A DNA stretch of 58,380 nt from Ichthyophonus hoferi (GCA_002751075.1 NAOQ01000040.1:117253-175632), one strand, 5' to 3'; shown: positions 21,615-33,533, counted from the stretch's first letter. Program-made: numbers and translations. Notes: generated by a model not told the origin, from the sequence alone.

Positions 21615-23844
21615 ATGGTTGCCGAGAATAAGTTCCGTGGGGGTGAGGTCCCCAGCACTGTAGGTACCTACCTTGCTCGTCGCATGATTGACATTGGTGT
21701 CAAGGACTACTTTGTTGTTCCCGGAGATTTCAACCTTATTCTCCTCGACGAGATTCTTCGCTTCCCGGAGGATCTCCGCCTGGTGAGCTGCTGCAATGAG
21801 TTAAACGCTGCCTACGCTGCTGATGGTTACGCCCGTGCCAACGGTTGCGCTGTTATAATGGTCACATACACTGTCGGCTCTCTCTCCGCCATTAACGCCA
21901 TTGCTGGCGCCTATTCCGCTGATCTCCCTGTTGTGATCATCGCTGGTGGCCCCAACAACCTCGACTACGGAAGTGACCGTATCGTCCACCACACCACCGG
22001 TGAGGCAAACCGCACTCAAGAGATCAGATGCATGGAGACCGTGACCTGCAAGGCTCTAGAGGTCCTCCACCCTTGGAACGCCCCCAGCCAGATTGATCTT
22101 GCTTTCGCCACTGCTATGAAGGAGAAGAAGCCCGTCTTCCTGTCCATGGCCTGCAATATCGTCCGTGCCCCAGTTCCCATGCCCATCCCCTTCGCCCTGG
22201 AGGGTATCAGAAAAAGCAACCCCGCTTCCCTTAAGGCTGCTATCGCTAGCGTTGTTGCCCAGTGGGATAAGGCTGTAAACCCCGTCCTTATAACCGGTGT
22301 TAAGACTAAGCCTTGTAAGGCCCTGGAAGCTGTGGTCGAGCTTTCCACTGCTGCTGGCTGCGCCACCGCTATCATGCCCGACGCCAAGGGTCTCTTCCCC
22401 GAGTCTCATCCCAATTTCATTGGTACAATTTGGGGACCTGCTTCCTCTCCCAACGTGGCCGCTGTCGTTGACAACGCTGACATGCAGATTTACGTTGGCC
22501 CCATCTTCAACGATGTTGGCACCGCTGGTTACAGCGCTCTCTTCAAATGGAATAACATTGTTGTCGTTTCAAAGGACCGCGTCCGCACTCCCACTGGTGA
22601 TTTTGGATGTGTCTACATGGCTGAGTTTATTAGCGCTCTTGCCAAGGTCATCAAGCCCAATGACGTGACCATGCGTACTACTCGCCGTCTCCGTACTCTC
22701 GACAGCATCCCCACTTACATCCCCAACGCTCCCGGAAGCATGCTCACCACCCGCAACATTGACAGACAGGTGCATGGCCTTCTTAACGCCGACACTGCCC
22801 TTGTCGTTGAGACTGGTGACTCTTGGTTCCACGGCCAGAGGATGACCCTCCCTGATGGTTGCCTCTACGAGTTCCAGATGCAGTACGGNNNNNNNNNNNN
22901 NNNNNNNNNNNNNNNNNNNNNNNNNNNNNNNNNNNNNNNNNNNNNNNNNNNNNNNNNNNNNNNNNNNNNNNNNNNNNNNNNNNNNNNNNNNNNNNNNNNN
23001 NNNNNNNNNNNNNNNNNNNNNNNNNNNNNNNNNNNNNNNNNNNNNNNNNNNNNNNNNNNNNNNNNNNNNNNNNNNNNNNNNNNNNNNNNNNNNNNNNNNN
23101 NNNNNNNNNNNNNNNNNNNNNNNNNNNNNNNNNNNNNNNNNNNNNNNNNNNNNNNNNNNNNNNNNNNNNNNNNNNNNNNNNNNNNNNNNNNNNNNNNNNN
23201 NNNNNNNNNNNNNNNNNNNNNNNNNNNNNNNNNNNNNNNNNNNNNNNNNNNNNNNNNNNNNNNNNNNNNNNNNNNNNNNNNNNNNNNNNNNNNNNNNNNN
23301 NNNNNNNNNNNNNNNNNNNNNNNNNNNNNNNNNNNNNNNNNNNNNNNNNNNNNNNNNNNNNNNNNNNNNNNNNNNNNNNNNNNNNNNNNNNNNNNNNNNN
23401 NNNNNNNNNNNNNNNNNNNNNNNNNNNNNNNNNNNNNNNNNNNNNNNNNNNNNNNNNNNNNNNNNNNNNNNNNNNNNNNNNNNGATGACTAACCAGGAGC
23501 TTTCCACTCTTATCCGTTATGATCAGAACCCCATTATCTTCCTCATCAACAACGATGGTTACACTATTGAGGTTGAGATTCACGATGGTATCTACAACAA
23601 CATTCAGATGTGGGACTACGCCAGCCTCGTTAAGGCCTTCAACGGCCCCAAGGGCTCTGGAAAGGCCAAGGCCTGGAGGTGCACAACTGAAGAAGAGCTC
23701 GTCGATGCCGTGGCTGAGGCCAAGCTTCATGACGGTCTCTGCTTCATAGAGTGCTGCACCGATCGTAATGACTGCGCCAAGGAGCTCCTCGAATTCGGTC
23801 CCCGCGCTGCTGTTGCCAACGGTCGTCAGAAAGACTTTTTTTAA
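21615..23844 (+). CDS. PDC: Pyruvate decarboxylase, copy 1 (intronless where visible; internal gap)
   Basis: Thiamine-diphosphate enzyme converting pyruvate to acetaldehyde and CO2 in the cytosol. I place the start at 21615 ([20 protein letters not shown]) because similarity to copy 2 begins just after it. The frame is open 126 bases further up to 21489, but that extension has no counterpart. Conserved elements are [12 protein letters not shown], the catalytic Glu in [16 protein letters not shown], the His pair in DRIVHHTTGE, GVKTKPCKA in the middle domain and [20 protein letters not shown] of the TPP site. The GDGS half of that site should lie in the N gap (22889-23483). The C-terminus GRQKDFF matches copy 2 (GRQKDNF). 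At both intron positions of copy 2 this gene runs straight through. It is noticeably GC-rich with C-ending codons, unlike the flanks, suggesting high expression. It lies in the same orientation as HAUS1 and copy 2. Confidence 0.95.
22889..23483. other. Assembly gap inside PDC copy 1
   Basis: 595 N. By comparison with copy 2 only about 35 codons separate QYG (before) from QELST (after), so the run is much longer than needed. Its length may be an arbitrary estimate, or it may hide an intron or insertion. Confidence 0.95.
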
Positions 23845-23968
23845 ACTGTTTGAACTAATTTTACGTTTTCATTCATCTTTTATGAAAACTTGGCTTTGTA
23901 TGAAATTTACAGAAAATTATAAATTTACTTGCGTTTATTACCATTTTCTTTTTAAAAGAAACTCATTA

Positions 23969-23974
23969 AATAAA
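23969..23974 (+). terminator. Poly(A) signal AATAAA after PDC copy 1
   Basis: Canonical AATAAA about 125 bp past the stop codon at 23842-23844. Confidence 0.5.
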
Positions 23975-24129
23975 TTGTGTGTAAGTCCTTTTTAAGCATA
24001 ACTCCCATCCTGTCCTTTTATATTTGTCTGGTTACTGAAATGTATTACTATTTACGAGCGAGTGGTTAGTTAATGTATGATGAGTAGCAGTTGTCTCATC
24101 ATTAATGCACATAGATGGGAGTATCCAAT

Positions 24130-24405
24130 TTGAAGAGCCGTTAAAGCATTTTCAAAGCAATAATAGACTATTGAATACTAGCAGTTTATAATAGGATTGG
24201 ATGTGGCTGTGATGTTTCTCACTATCTAATCGCTTGCAGTTACTCTATTAATACACTACCTTTTTATACTACATGGCCATATTAGAATCAGACTATTGCT
24301 CAAAATGGTGATTGAAGCTTAAGAATATTAAAATAAGATCGGCATCAATAACTGGCTAATAGTTCTAAGACATAAAGCAGTGGCTTTTATCTCTTTGACT
24401 TGGTT
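24130..24405 (+). repeat. Dispersed repeat R, copy 2
   Basis: Matches 18690-18975 in the same orientation with roughly one difference in four to five bases. Its last part is the first unit of the tandem array that follows. The partner copy lacks that array. Confidence 0.8.
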
Positions 24406-24585
24406 GTATTAAAATAAGATGGGTACCAATAACTGGCTAATAGTTCTAGGACATTTATAAGACATAAAGCAGTGGCTTTTATCTCTTTGACTTGGTTGCA
24501 TTAAAATAAGATGGGCATCAATAACTGGCTAATCGTTCTAAGTCATTTATGAGACATAAAGCAGTGGCTTCCATCTCTTTGGGAG
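24327..24585 (+). repeat. Tandem repeat, three units of 81-92 bp
   Basis: Units start at 24327, 24408 and 24500, each opening ATTAAAATAAGAT and running through AACTGGCTAAT and GACATAAAGCAGTGGCTT. Units 2 and 3 carry an extra CATTTATRAGA insert. The unit is the end of dispersed repeat R, so R expanded in place here. There are no spacers, so it is not CRISPR-like. Confidence 0.85.
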
Positions 24586-25750
24586 ATTTAATTACAGCGA
24601 TGGTGTATTTCTATAGCTTTGATCTCAATTAAAGACTGTTAAGATAATACACAGGTCATACAATGTCTTACTTCGTTGGATCGAAATTAAATTAAATGAT
24701 TAAGTACGAATTAATTGCAATTGCAGTGTGTAATTGATGTTTTTAAATATAATTCTTATTTTGTATTGGATTCTATAACTGCAGTAAATAATACTTGATC
24801 TGTATCTGATGAGAGAGCAAAGATTATAATCAATTAAGGGAGAGATGGCGCAAAGATAAGAAAACATTAACCAGTAATCTAGGAGAATAGAATTCAGAAT
24901 GCGAATGGGTTGCTTTAATTGGTAGAAAAGATATTACTTTTAAATTTCAAAAATTAAAACCAACGCATGTTATTTATTTTCAATGTGCTAATTGATGTGT
25001 TGTACCACCCTAAAATAATAGTGTATACATACATATTGTATATCATATTACTGATAGTATTGCATATAATGTATGAATGAGCAATCACTTTTAATTGTAT
25101 TGCTACATATGTTGAAGTAAAAGAAGCATAGTCTAGTTCTGTTCATTAAAGAAAAATAAATATCAATTAACACAATATGCCTGGAACTACACTTTAAAAG
25201 GAATAAATAGTACACTATGAAGCATGCAGGCTGTCTAACCAACTCAAAAGTCACCGCTTAACACTTGGTTTTTATTTTTTATTTTTTATATTTTTTTTTA
25301 AGACTATGTATTTTGTATTACCTACTTGCGAACGTAGATATAGTAAAGACCATGGACAAACACTTAGAGGCAAGTTTCTTTTTTCAGGTGTAATTGAGTA
25401 TGTATATGGAACCATTTTCATTTCATTACAGTTTCTTTCCCATTTCTGGTTTCTCATTTCATTTATTCTAGGGAATCTTTATGTTAGTTAACTTTTCTGT
25501 TGTTTTTTGCTGCTTCTCTGCATATAAAAAAACAAACACACATAATCCAACCGACCAATGTGGAATTATACTAACATGCATGCACAGTCAAATATATACA
25601 TAAGCAACTGAGCACACACAAATATACTTTTACTCCCTATCTCTCTATTGCTACAATAAAGCGCGCTTGATTACTTTTTTTCTTTCCCAATCGTGTATTA
25701 TTATTATTATTACAGTATCTCTAATAATCACATAAGTCTCTCCGGAGAGC
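24586..25750. other. Intergenic between repeat array and HAUS1
   Basis: AT-rich, with T-rich low-complexity DNA at 25268-25300 and a CA-rich stretch near 25540-25625. The open frames at 25048-25254 (-) and 25272-25491 (both strands) carry no recognisable domain. Confidence 0.5.
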
Positions 25751-28700
25751 ATGCAAGGAGAGACTCATCTTGGAAGGAGGAGATATATGCTGGTAGTAAC
25801 ACTTGCATACACGCACGTACATACACAATCACATACACCCATAATATAAGCTAATATATAAATATTAAAGTTACACAAAATAATAACACTAAGAACTTAA
25901 AAGGTTCTATAATTTCATTAGCAAAAAAAAAAAAGCAATTTTGAAATTTGCACTACGACAAACAAAAGCAGGACCCAAACACTCAAGTATCCCACTCACA
26001 GGTTAGGAAATGGCTAGAAGAAATTATGGGAGAGGAAAGTATTCCACCTTATGAAGTGAATGAAACTACAATAGATACTTTATATAAAATGGCACAACAG
26101 CAGAGAAAACGTGATGTGGAAGACGAAGCCATGACTGTGTTTTGTGAAAAAAAATTGTTAGAATATAAGGCAGAAGGTAGGTTTGATATATATGTATTTG
26201 TGTGGTTGTGGGTTTGTTTATCTATGTATGTGTTTGTGTGTGTCTATATGTATGTTTATGTTTGTTTATATATATTTGCTTGTGTATGCGTATGTCTATA
26301 AATATATGCATATGTATATCTATGTGTATATATTTCTAGGTGTTTGTATATTTGTTTATGTTTCAATGTATTTATATATGTATGTATGTATAAGTGGGTG
26401 TACATATGTACATATATATAACCATACAAATTACTATCTAGGTGAGCGCATAGCGAGTCTCTGTGGCCAGATGGGGGTAACTCCTGATAGTATGACGTCA
26501 CAGGGCCAGTTTGCATTAAACACATTAGTGTCATTAGGGTTATTATTAGGACTAAGAGATACCGGAAAGAGTAGGTAGGTAGGTGTGGATGGGATGGTAG
26601 GGTCGTAGTATATTATACTAGGTATGTAATAGCCTTGGTGTTACTCTATTTTGTAGTTAGGCTAACGTATATCTACAGCTATAGATTATGGTGTTATTAG
26701 CATTACAGTTATACTAATATGCTATTATGGCTATATATCTTATATAGCTAGTACAATATACCCTACTACTACTATATTTTATATACCCTACCTTGATCAT
26801 ACCGATCTCTCTCCCCATCTTTCTTTATCTGTAACCATAGTTACCTTTCCCTTTACACTCCGTTCTATCTACTAACTCCTCATTCCCTCCTTCATCTATA
26901 AAGTTGCATGATTGGTCTAAGTAACCTTACGAGTGCTACCTGTTCTATTAATAGCGAGTTACAAGAGGTCATGCAAACTAGCCAATCATTGGCAAGCACC
27001 CTGCAGGCATTGAAAGGGCTGCTTAGAGCACGGCAAAGGTGAGGGGATAGGGGTAGAGGGTATGCAGGACAGTTACAGTGTATAGAGTATATATGATATA
27101 CAGGGTATGTAGGATGTATAAGATATATAGGGTAGATAGGGTATGTATAGTATAGCAAGTAGACATGGTGTATAGGCTATCTAGTAGAGAGTGTGTGTAT
27201 ATAGGGTAGATATGGTGTATAAGGCATATAATATAAAGTATAGAAGGTAGATAGGGTGTATAAAGTATATAATATGCGGTGTAGAGAGTAAATAGGGTGT
27301 ATAAGGTATACAATATAAAGTATAGGCGGTAGATAGGGTGGATAGGGTATATATGGCATATAAGGCGTATATGATGTATAGGGTACATAGTAGTAGTAGT
27401 GGATAGGGTGGATAGGATCGACAGGGTATATGGTGGTAACGATGCATAGAGTGAATGGGATATATAAGGTATAGCAGTAGTACGTTAATATAACTTCGAT
27501 TTTTAGTGAAATTATTTTGGTCACAGCTAAATGTATTATACTAAAATATAACACATAACACATCCGACCTCAAAGATATATATCCACACAGGATACTTTA
27601 CATCTACAGTTGGAACTACTGTTTGATAGACAGGGGAATAAGAAAAAGATGATAGAAGGGCAGCTAGTTGCGTCTGTCATTGGCTGGGTGATGTACTTAT
27701 CCTTCTTTTAATTGGTGGGTTGTTACATGCAGTACTTTAGAACGATTAGAGGAACAGCAAAGCTCCCAGGAGCCAATGATTGAGAAGCGTGGTGAGGAAA
27801 GGGCATTCTATTGGGCTAAGGTGGCTGAGTATGACAGAGATATCAAGGATATGCAGGTGATTACATATATGTATACATGTAAACTAGTAGAATTGTGTAT
27901 TCAAGTATGTGTTTATGTATTGACTTGCTTGCTTGCATATACATATAAATGCATCTACATCTATGTATACCTCTATACTTATATACTTCTATATATCTAT
28001 AGTTATGTCTATGTGTCCATACCTATGCAAGTATATAGAGTATGCATCACCAAATATGTATATGTACATATTCACTTATCACTTATATGACTATACGACC
28101 ACATATATGCATATATGCATACACATACATACACATACATATATCTATATATGTACATACACTGTTGCACACACAGGAACAACTTTCTATTCGTGGCTAC
28201 AATGAAGACTACAGCCATTCTTCGCTTTGTAATTTATCATCTGTTCTCATTGGCCTGCAGTCATCTATTGCATCACTCCAAGTCACAGTTGATTCTTATC
28301 ATGACCTACCTCCGGTAAGTGGGCGTGGTTGTGGGGTAAGAGTATTCGTTGGTATAGATATATATATAAGGGTAGGGGTGGATAAATCTGTGTATGTATA
28401 GGTACTGCTATGGGTATGGGCTACTTTCATTGGCATAACATGCCTATGATCCGTCTATATGACATTAATTCCATTTATGATTTATTTATTTTTGGTAGCA
28501 TCTAAAAGTCTGTTATATTCATAATTCAAGTGGAACAGCTCTTTTTTCGACCTCCTAGGTAATTTATTGTACTATATATATACAGAACCTTTAGTATTGC
28601 AGAATAAAAATACACATCACATTAGGCTTACATTGTTAGGTAGTGTAGTTTCAAGGAGGGAAATGCTAAGCACGGCAATGAACAAGCGTAGTAATAATTC

Positions 28701-29833
28701 CGAGCCAATATATTAAAATATATCGATTGCTTTATATTGGATAGCATAAACCATATAAAATATTATTTTCCCATCCTTAATGTGGACAATGTAACATATA
28801 CTTCTATAATTCAGGATATTCCGTTGGCTGAAGTTTGTCTTGAAGAAGCCCGCCAAAAATTGGTATGATGTTTGTATGGTGACACTTCCCTATTCTATCT
28901 ATACATATGTATTGTAATGTGTAATGGTTATATATATATATACCATTACCCCACTACACACATACCTACAAAATCTATATACTGACATGACCCGTCTTTG
29001 TTGATTGTATGTAGCTCTAGCCGGAATTCTACTTTCTTTCTTTTACCTTGCGACTATTATCTCCCCCTTCCACTGGTATCATTTATACTACATACCTCTA
29101 CCTTATTGCACTTCACTATTAAACATATACTTTGTAGGCAGCAAGACATAGCCATTGGTAACATTGTTGTTATCTCAATACTCTCTGCTTTTATCACTAA
29201 CTTTTATGTGTATTATGATGCCAATCCTTACTAGTAATTCATTCTATATTTTCCTTTCTCTTATCTTTTTATTCTCTTTGCTCTCTTCCTTGTCCCAGCC
29301 ATCCAGTTGGTTGTTTCTATGCATCCGCGTCTTAATCTATTCTTTGGTTCTTTATACCCTCCCTTTCTTTCCTTCCCCTCCCTCCCTCTTCTGTAATAGG
29401 CATATATCATCCATCTATCTGCACTCAGTTGGTTGTGTATATCAATGCAATTTAACTCTTTATTATAATGCTAGCAACAGAGCCTACCAACCTCCTATCC
29501 CAATCACCATTCCCATCTTCCTTCTTCTATTATTGTCCTTTTATATATTCCCCCCTCCCCATATCACCTCTATCATATAATTTACATTTTCCCACTACTA
29601 TTATGTCTGAGAGGATTACTAATATATCTTGTGCATAAATAATCTACCCTATATATTTATATATAAAAAATAATAAAAAACGCATACTTGCATACTCTCA
29701 AATATAAACGCATAAACCCACTCTTCAATACTAACTCTAACACTAAGACCAACATAAATATATATCAATACCACAGAGGGCAATTGAAGAAAACATTCAA
29801 CGTATGGATTTCGATACCTACGTCACGCGATAA
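25751..29833 (+). CDS. HAUS1: HAUS augmin-like complex subunit 1
   Basis: Coiled-coil subunit of augmin, which recruits gamma-tubulin ring complexes to spindle microtubules for branching nucleation. Well-supported exons are about 25972-26176, 26442-26574, 26904-27038, 27576-27671, 27733-27856, 28177-28314, 28815-28862 and 29777-29833. Their phases agree and they give about 310 residues (human about 278). Matches in order: QVRKWLEEIMGEESIPPYEV (human QVAAWLKKIFGDHPIPQYEV), FALNTLVSLGLLLGLRDT, the coiled-coil SELQEVMQTSQSLASTLQAL, then EQLSIRGYNEDYSHSSLCNL (human EEQLSARGMDASLSHQSL), DSYHDLPP, PLAEVCLEEARQKL and a short tail with RMDF. Introns reach about 900 bp. The first exon is uncertain. 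No ATG precedes the QVRKW exon in frame. A candidate is 25751-25792 (MQGETHLGRRRYML), ending in a GT donor in the right phase, but the acceptor before 25972 is weak. Confidence 0.88.
27040..27475 (+). repeat. Intronic degenerate minisatellite in HAUS1
   Basis: The intron between the third and fourth supported exons is filled with irregular repeats of TATAGGGTAGATAGGGT / GTGTATAAGGTATATAAT type. On the complement they give Tyr/Leu/Ile/Pro-rich open frames, which I treat as artefacts. TAGGGT words are frequent, but the array is too irregular to be telomeric. Confidence 0.75.
28921..28949. repeat. Short perfect palindrome in a HAUS1 intron
   Basis: GTAATGGT and ACCATTAC enclose a TA run and can form a small hairpin or cruciform. 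It is probably a by-product of TA microsatellite DNA. Confidence 0.6.
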
Positions 29834-31066
29834 CTAACTAGATATAGAAAAAGTAAATCTCTCTTCAATAGAAATTGTTACTATAATTTATGTTACACGA
29901 AATATCCGTTGACCTTTTGTTTTTTACTTTTTGGGCGTTGACCGCTATAATTTTCTGGAGCAGTTAGTTTTCTCTCTGATAAAGACATAATTAACCAGGG
30001 CATTGCCAGCTACAAGGCCCAAGCATAGCTTCGGATTTACTTAACTTTGGCTACTTAGGCTGTATATATTAATTAGAAATAAAAACAGTACATATACAGT
30101 AAGATTGGACTCCAGCCCAGTTTAATCCGATAAGTTGGTTAAATATAACCAATCGAAGACGTCGCATTTGCAATCCTAAAAGTCCAGAGACTAATTTATA
30201 ATTCGATCTGAGGTGAAAGTATAATTTAATGCTCTATATATAGTGGATAGAATATTTTAAGTCAGGCACGGGCTACTGTGTGTACTTACAGAAAATTTGC
30301 AAACAAACTTTACGGTGAATTGAAGAGCTAACTTTTTGGATGGGCTGAATTGAATGATAAAAAGAGTGGGGTTGGAAAATTTGAAAACAAAATATTACGC
30401 GTGTATGTTTATCCAATAAGGAAATTAGCGCAATACTGGTTACAATTTGATACTTATTATGGTTATATGACTCACACAATAACGTTCTAGTCTGTATCAT
30501 CAATTCAAAGATTAAACGGATTCGCATAATTTATACTCATATCTTCACAGTTACATTTTTGCTTGAAAAGCACTATAGATCCGACAAGAGTAATGATGTT
30601 TATATTACGTAAATTCACGTCCTTTTTAATTTCCATTGTGGGCTTGTTAGAAAATTCTACTCGTTTTCAATCATTTGTATATGTATGTATCTTAAGTATT
30701 GTAGATACCGCAGTTTAGATTACTGCTAGTTACAACGTTTCAAGATAATAATCGTTGATTAACGCGCTACAATCAAATATGTCAATAGAGGTAGTATACT
30801 GCTTTGATACGTAATATAATATATATATATATATTGAGATGAGAAAATTGGTATTATCTTGTTTAGTAGTGTAAACCTATCTCAAGACACAAGACAGAAT
30901 GTGTAAGCGCTTATTTATGGCGATTCTTATTGGAGAATTTCGTTCCTATAAGATTCCATGGTGGTTCGAAAAGACAATTTAATTGGTAATAATTATATTT
31001 GTTAATAATCAAATATTTACCCTAGTAATGGCCAATCATGTCATGCGGCTATTTATTTAATTCCAG
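29834..31066. other. Intergenic between HAUS1 and PDC copy 2
   Basis: AT-rich spacer without a recognisable gene. The frame at 30273-30527 (-) has no domain. A TA run lies at 30820-30832. CCAAT boxes occur near 30148 and 31031. Confidence 0.5.
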
Positions 31067-31081
31067 ATATTTAAACAATTC
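31067..31081 (+). promoter_or_regulatory. Motif shared with the PDC copy 1 upstream region
   Basis: ATATTTAAACAATTC is identical to 21404-21418. It lies about 75 bp before the ATG at 31156, with CCAATCA about 35 bp upstream of it, so it could serve as a TATA-like core element. Confidence 0.5.
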
Positions 31082-31155
31082 GTGGCTGAGGTCATAACAA
31101 GTGCAATGTGCTATACTTTTCTAGATTTAGTAGTTTCAACTACCTTTCATTTGCA

Positions 31156-33533
31156 ATGGAGCTCGACAACGACAGTATTCCCAGTACCGTAGGTACTTAT
31201 CTGGCCCGTCGTATGATCAATATTGGTGTCAAGGACTACTTTGTGGTGCCAGGAGATTTCAACTTGATTCTTTTGGATGAAATTCTTCGTTTTGAAAAAC
31301 ATCTCCGTCTTGTATCTTGCTGCAATGAGCTGAATGCCGGCTACGCCGCCGACGGGTACGCACGTGTCCATGGTTGCGGTGTTGTGATCACTACCTTCAC
31401 TGTCGGCTCTTTGTCTGCCCTTAACGCCATTGGCGGCGCCTACTCTGCCGATCTTCCGGTTGTTATCATTGCTGGGGGTCCAAACAGCCTTGACCACGGC
31501 TCTGACCGTATTCTTCACCACACCACTGGTGAGCTGGATCGTAGCCAAGAAATCAGGTGCTTCGAGCTAGTGACCTGCAAGGCCATTGAGATTCGTCATC
31601 CCAGGAACGCCCCTGCACAAATTGATTTGGCTTTCTCCACTGCCATGAAGGAAAAGAAGCCCGTATTCCTCTCCATCGCTTGTAATATCTCCTTAGCCCC
31701 AGTTGCTGTTCCCATTCCCTTTCATCTGGAAGGTATTAGAGTCAGTAATCCCCTCTCTCTAAAGGCTGCGGTCAAGGCTGTCGCTAATCTTTGGGAAAAG
31801 TCTGTGAACCCCGTCATTATCACCGGCGTCAAAACCAAGTAAGTCGTAGTACAGGTTTGGTATATTAAACGCTCCATCTATACAGCTTGTTTCAGTAATG
31901 TATAGAATGTATTTTACTTGGTAGAAGCATGAGCATGGGTACATATACATTATGCACATCTAACTTCATCCTACCCTCCATCCTACCGGAAAATCAGGGT
32001 TTGAAATTATTCATATCAAATGATATACAAATATAAATAAATGTATAAAGGTATATTAATCTAAGCCAATTGTCATCCATGTTCACAGGCCTTGCCATGC
32101 CGGTGAATCTCTTATTGAGCTTGCTACTGCTGCTAAGTGTGGAACTGCAGTCATGCCTGATGCTAAAGGGCTATTCCCTGAAAGCCACCCTAACTATATT
32201 GGTCTCTGGTGGGGTACGACTTCGTCCGCCAACACTGGTGCTGTAGTGGATTCTGCTGATCTTCAAATCTTCTGCGGCCCAGTATTCACTGATTACAGCA
32301 CAGTTGGTTACACATCCCTCCTCAATTGGAGCCACATGGTTTGTATAAATAAAGATCGTGTGCGCACCCCTGTAGGCGAATTTGGCTGTGTCTACATGGC
32401 TGAATTCATCAGTGCTCTTGCTAAGGTTGTGCGTCCTAAGGACATGACCATGAAGACTTATAAGAGACTTCAACATAACGACATTGTAGCTCCATACGTC
32501 CCGAACAAGCCTGGGGACCCTCTTACTACCCGCAACATTGACAAGCAGGTACAGGGACTTCTTGGACCCGACGTTGCTCTTCTTGTTGAGACCGGCGACT
32601 CTTGGTTCCACGGGCAAAGGATGACTCTACCAGATGGATGCTTGTATGAGTTCCAGATGCAGTATGGTTCCATTGGCTGGTCTGTAGGAGCTCTTCTAGG
32701 TATGTCCATGGCTCTGGAAGGGAAGAAGCGTGTTGTTGCTATGATTGGAGACGGCTCTTTCCAGGTGACTGCCCAGGAGCTTTCCACCATGATTCGTTAT
32801 GAGCAGGATCCCATCATATTCCTCATTAACAATGACGGTATGTTTTCTTACTATCTTCTACTTTTCCATGTTTCCCCCTGGTTTTAGCTTGGTCTTTCTT
32901 TTCTTTTTTCCTTGGGTATGTATTTTTATTTGGATGCTATAATTTAAAGTAAATTGCTTAATGCAGTCTAATAGAACACCTTCCATTGAGGCAATATTAT
33001 ACGATGTTGTGTGATTTCTTTTTGAATGAAAGCATTATAGGTGCCACAAGAATTACCCATTGAAATTAAACCTGTGTTGCTATTATTATATATAAAAAAT
33101 CAAACTGTGTACTCTTGAGGGTATGCTGGTTTAGTCAAGGTCTTTGTATCCTTTTAGTAGATAAATTAATAATATCGCTCACCCCTTTGTCCTTTTCTGT
33201 TTTTTTTTTTCTTCCCTTTCTTGCATTCCTTGCACTCATCTTATAGGTTATACAATCGAGGTCGAGATTCACGATGGAATCTACAACAATATCCAAATGT
33301 GGGATTATGCTGGCTTGGTTAAAGTCTTCAATGGTCCCAAAGGTCCTGGCAAGGCCAAGGCATGGAAAGCTCATACTGAGGAAGAACTAGTGGCTGCTGT
33401 TGGTGAAGCGCGTGAATACAAGGGACTCTGCCTTATTGAATGTTTCACTGATCGAAACGACTGTACCAAGGAGCTCCTTGAATGGGGAACCCGTGTGGCT
33501 ATGGCCAATGGCCGCCAAAAAGACAATTTTTAA
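31156..33533 (+). CDS. PDC: Pyruvate decarboxylase, copy 2 (two introns)
   Basis: Paralogue of copy 1. Exons 31156-31838, 32090-1 (that is 32089)-32837 and 33247-33533 join with GT-AG sites and correct phase into 572 residues, the usual PDC length. The start is the ATG of [20 protein letters not shown]; an upstream in-frame ATG at 31108 adds 16 residues with no counterpart. Key residues: Asp34 (VPGDFN), catalytic Glu58 (CCNELNAGY), His121-His122 (ILHHTTGE), and the TPP/Mg site GDGSFQ at 448-453 with NND at 475-477, correctly spaced. Intron 1 splits the codon for the second Lys in GVKTK-PCHAG. Intron 2 splits the Gly of NNDG-YTIEV. The type is closest to plant, bacterial and algal PDC rather than budding-yeast PDC, judged by remembered sequences only. 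Base composition is less GC-rich than copy 1. Confidence 0.96.

Noticed and set aside
22889-23483. PDC copy 1 as a contaminant contig piece
   Set aside because: Repeat R and AT-rich host-like DNA flank it on both sides, and a close paralogue with introns lies on the same contig. The gap still leaves a small doubt.
21801-23730. Long antisense open frames across PDC copy 1
   Set aside because: They are shadows created by the GC-rich codon use of the sense gene and by N runs. They show no family similarity.
24327-24585. Possible CRISPR-like array
   Set aside because: Units are contiguous without spacers, there are only three of them and they derive from dispersed repeat R, in a eukaryotic setting.
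27040-27475. Interstitial telomere repeat
   Set aside because: TAGGGT words occur, but spacing and unit are irregular and mixed with TATA sequence.
27023-27563. Antisense frames rich in Tyr, Leu, Ile and Pro
   Set aside because: Produced by the intronic minisatellite in HAUS1; low-complexity only.
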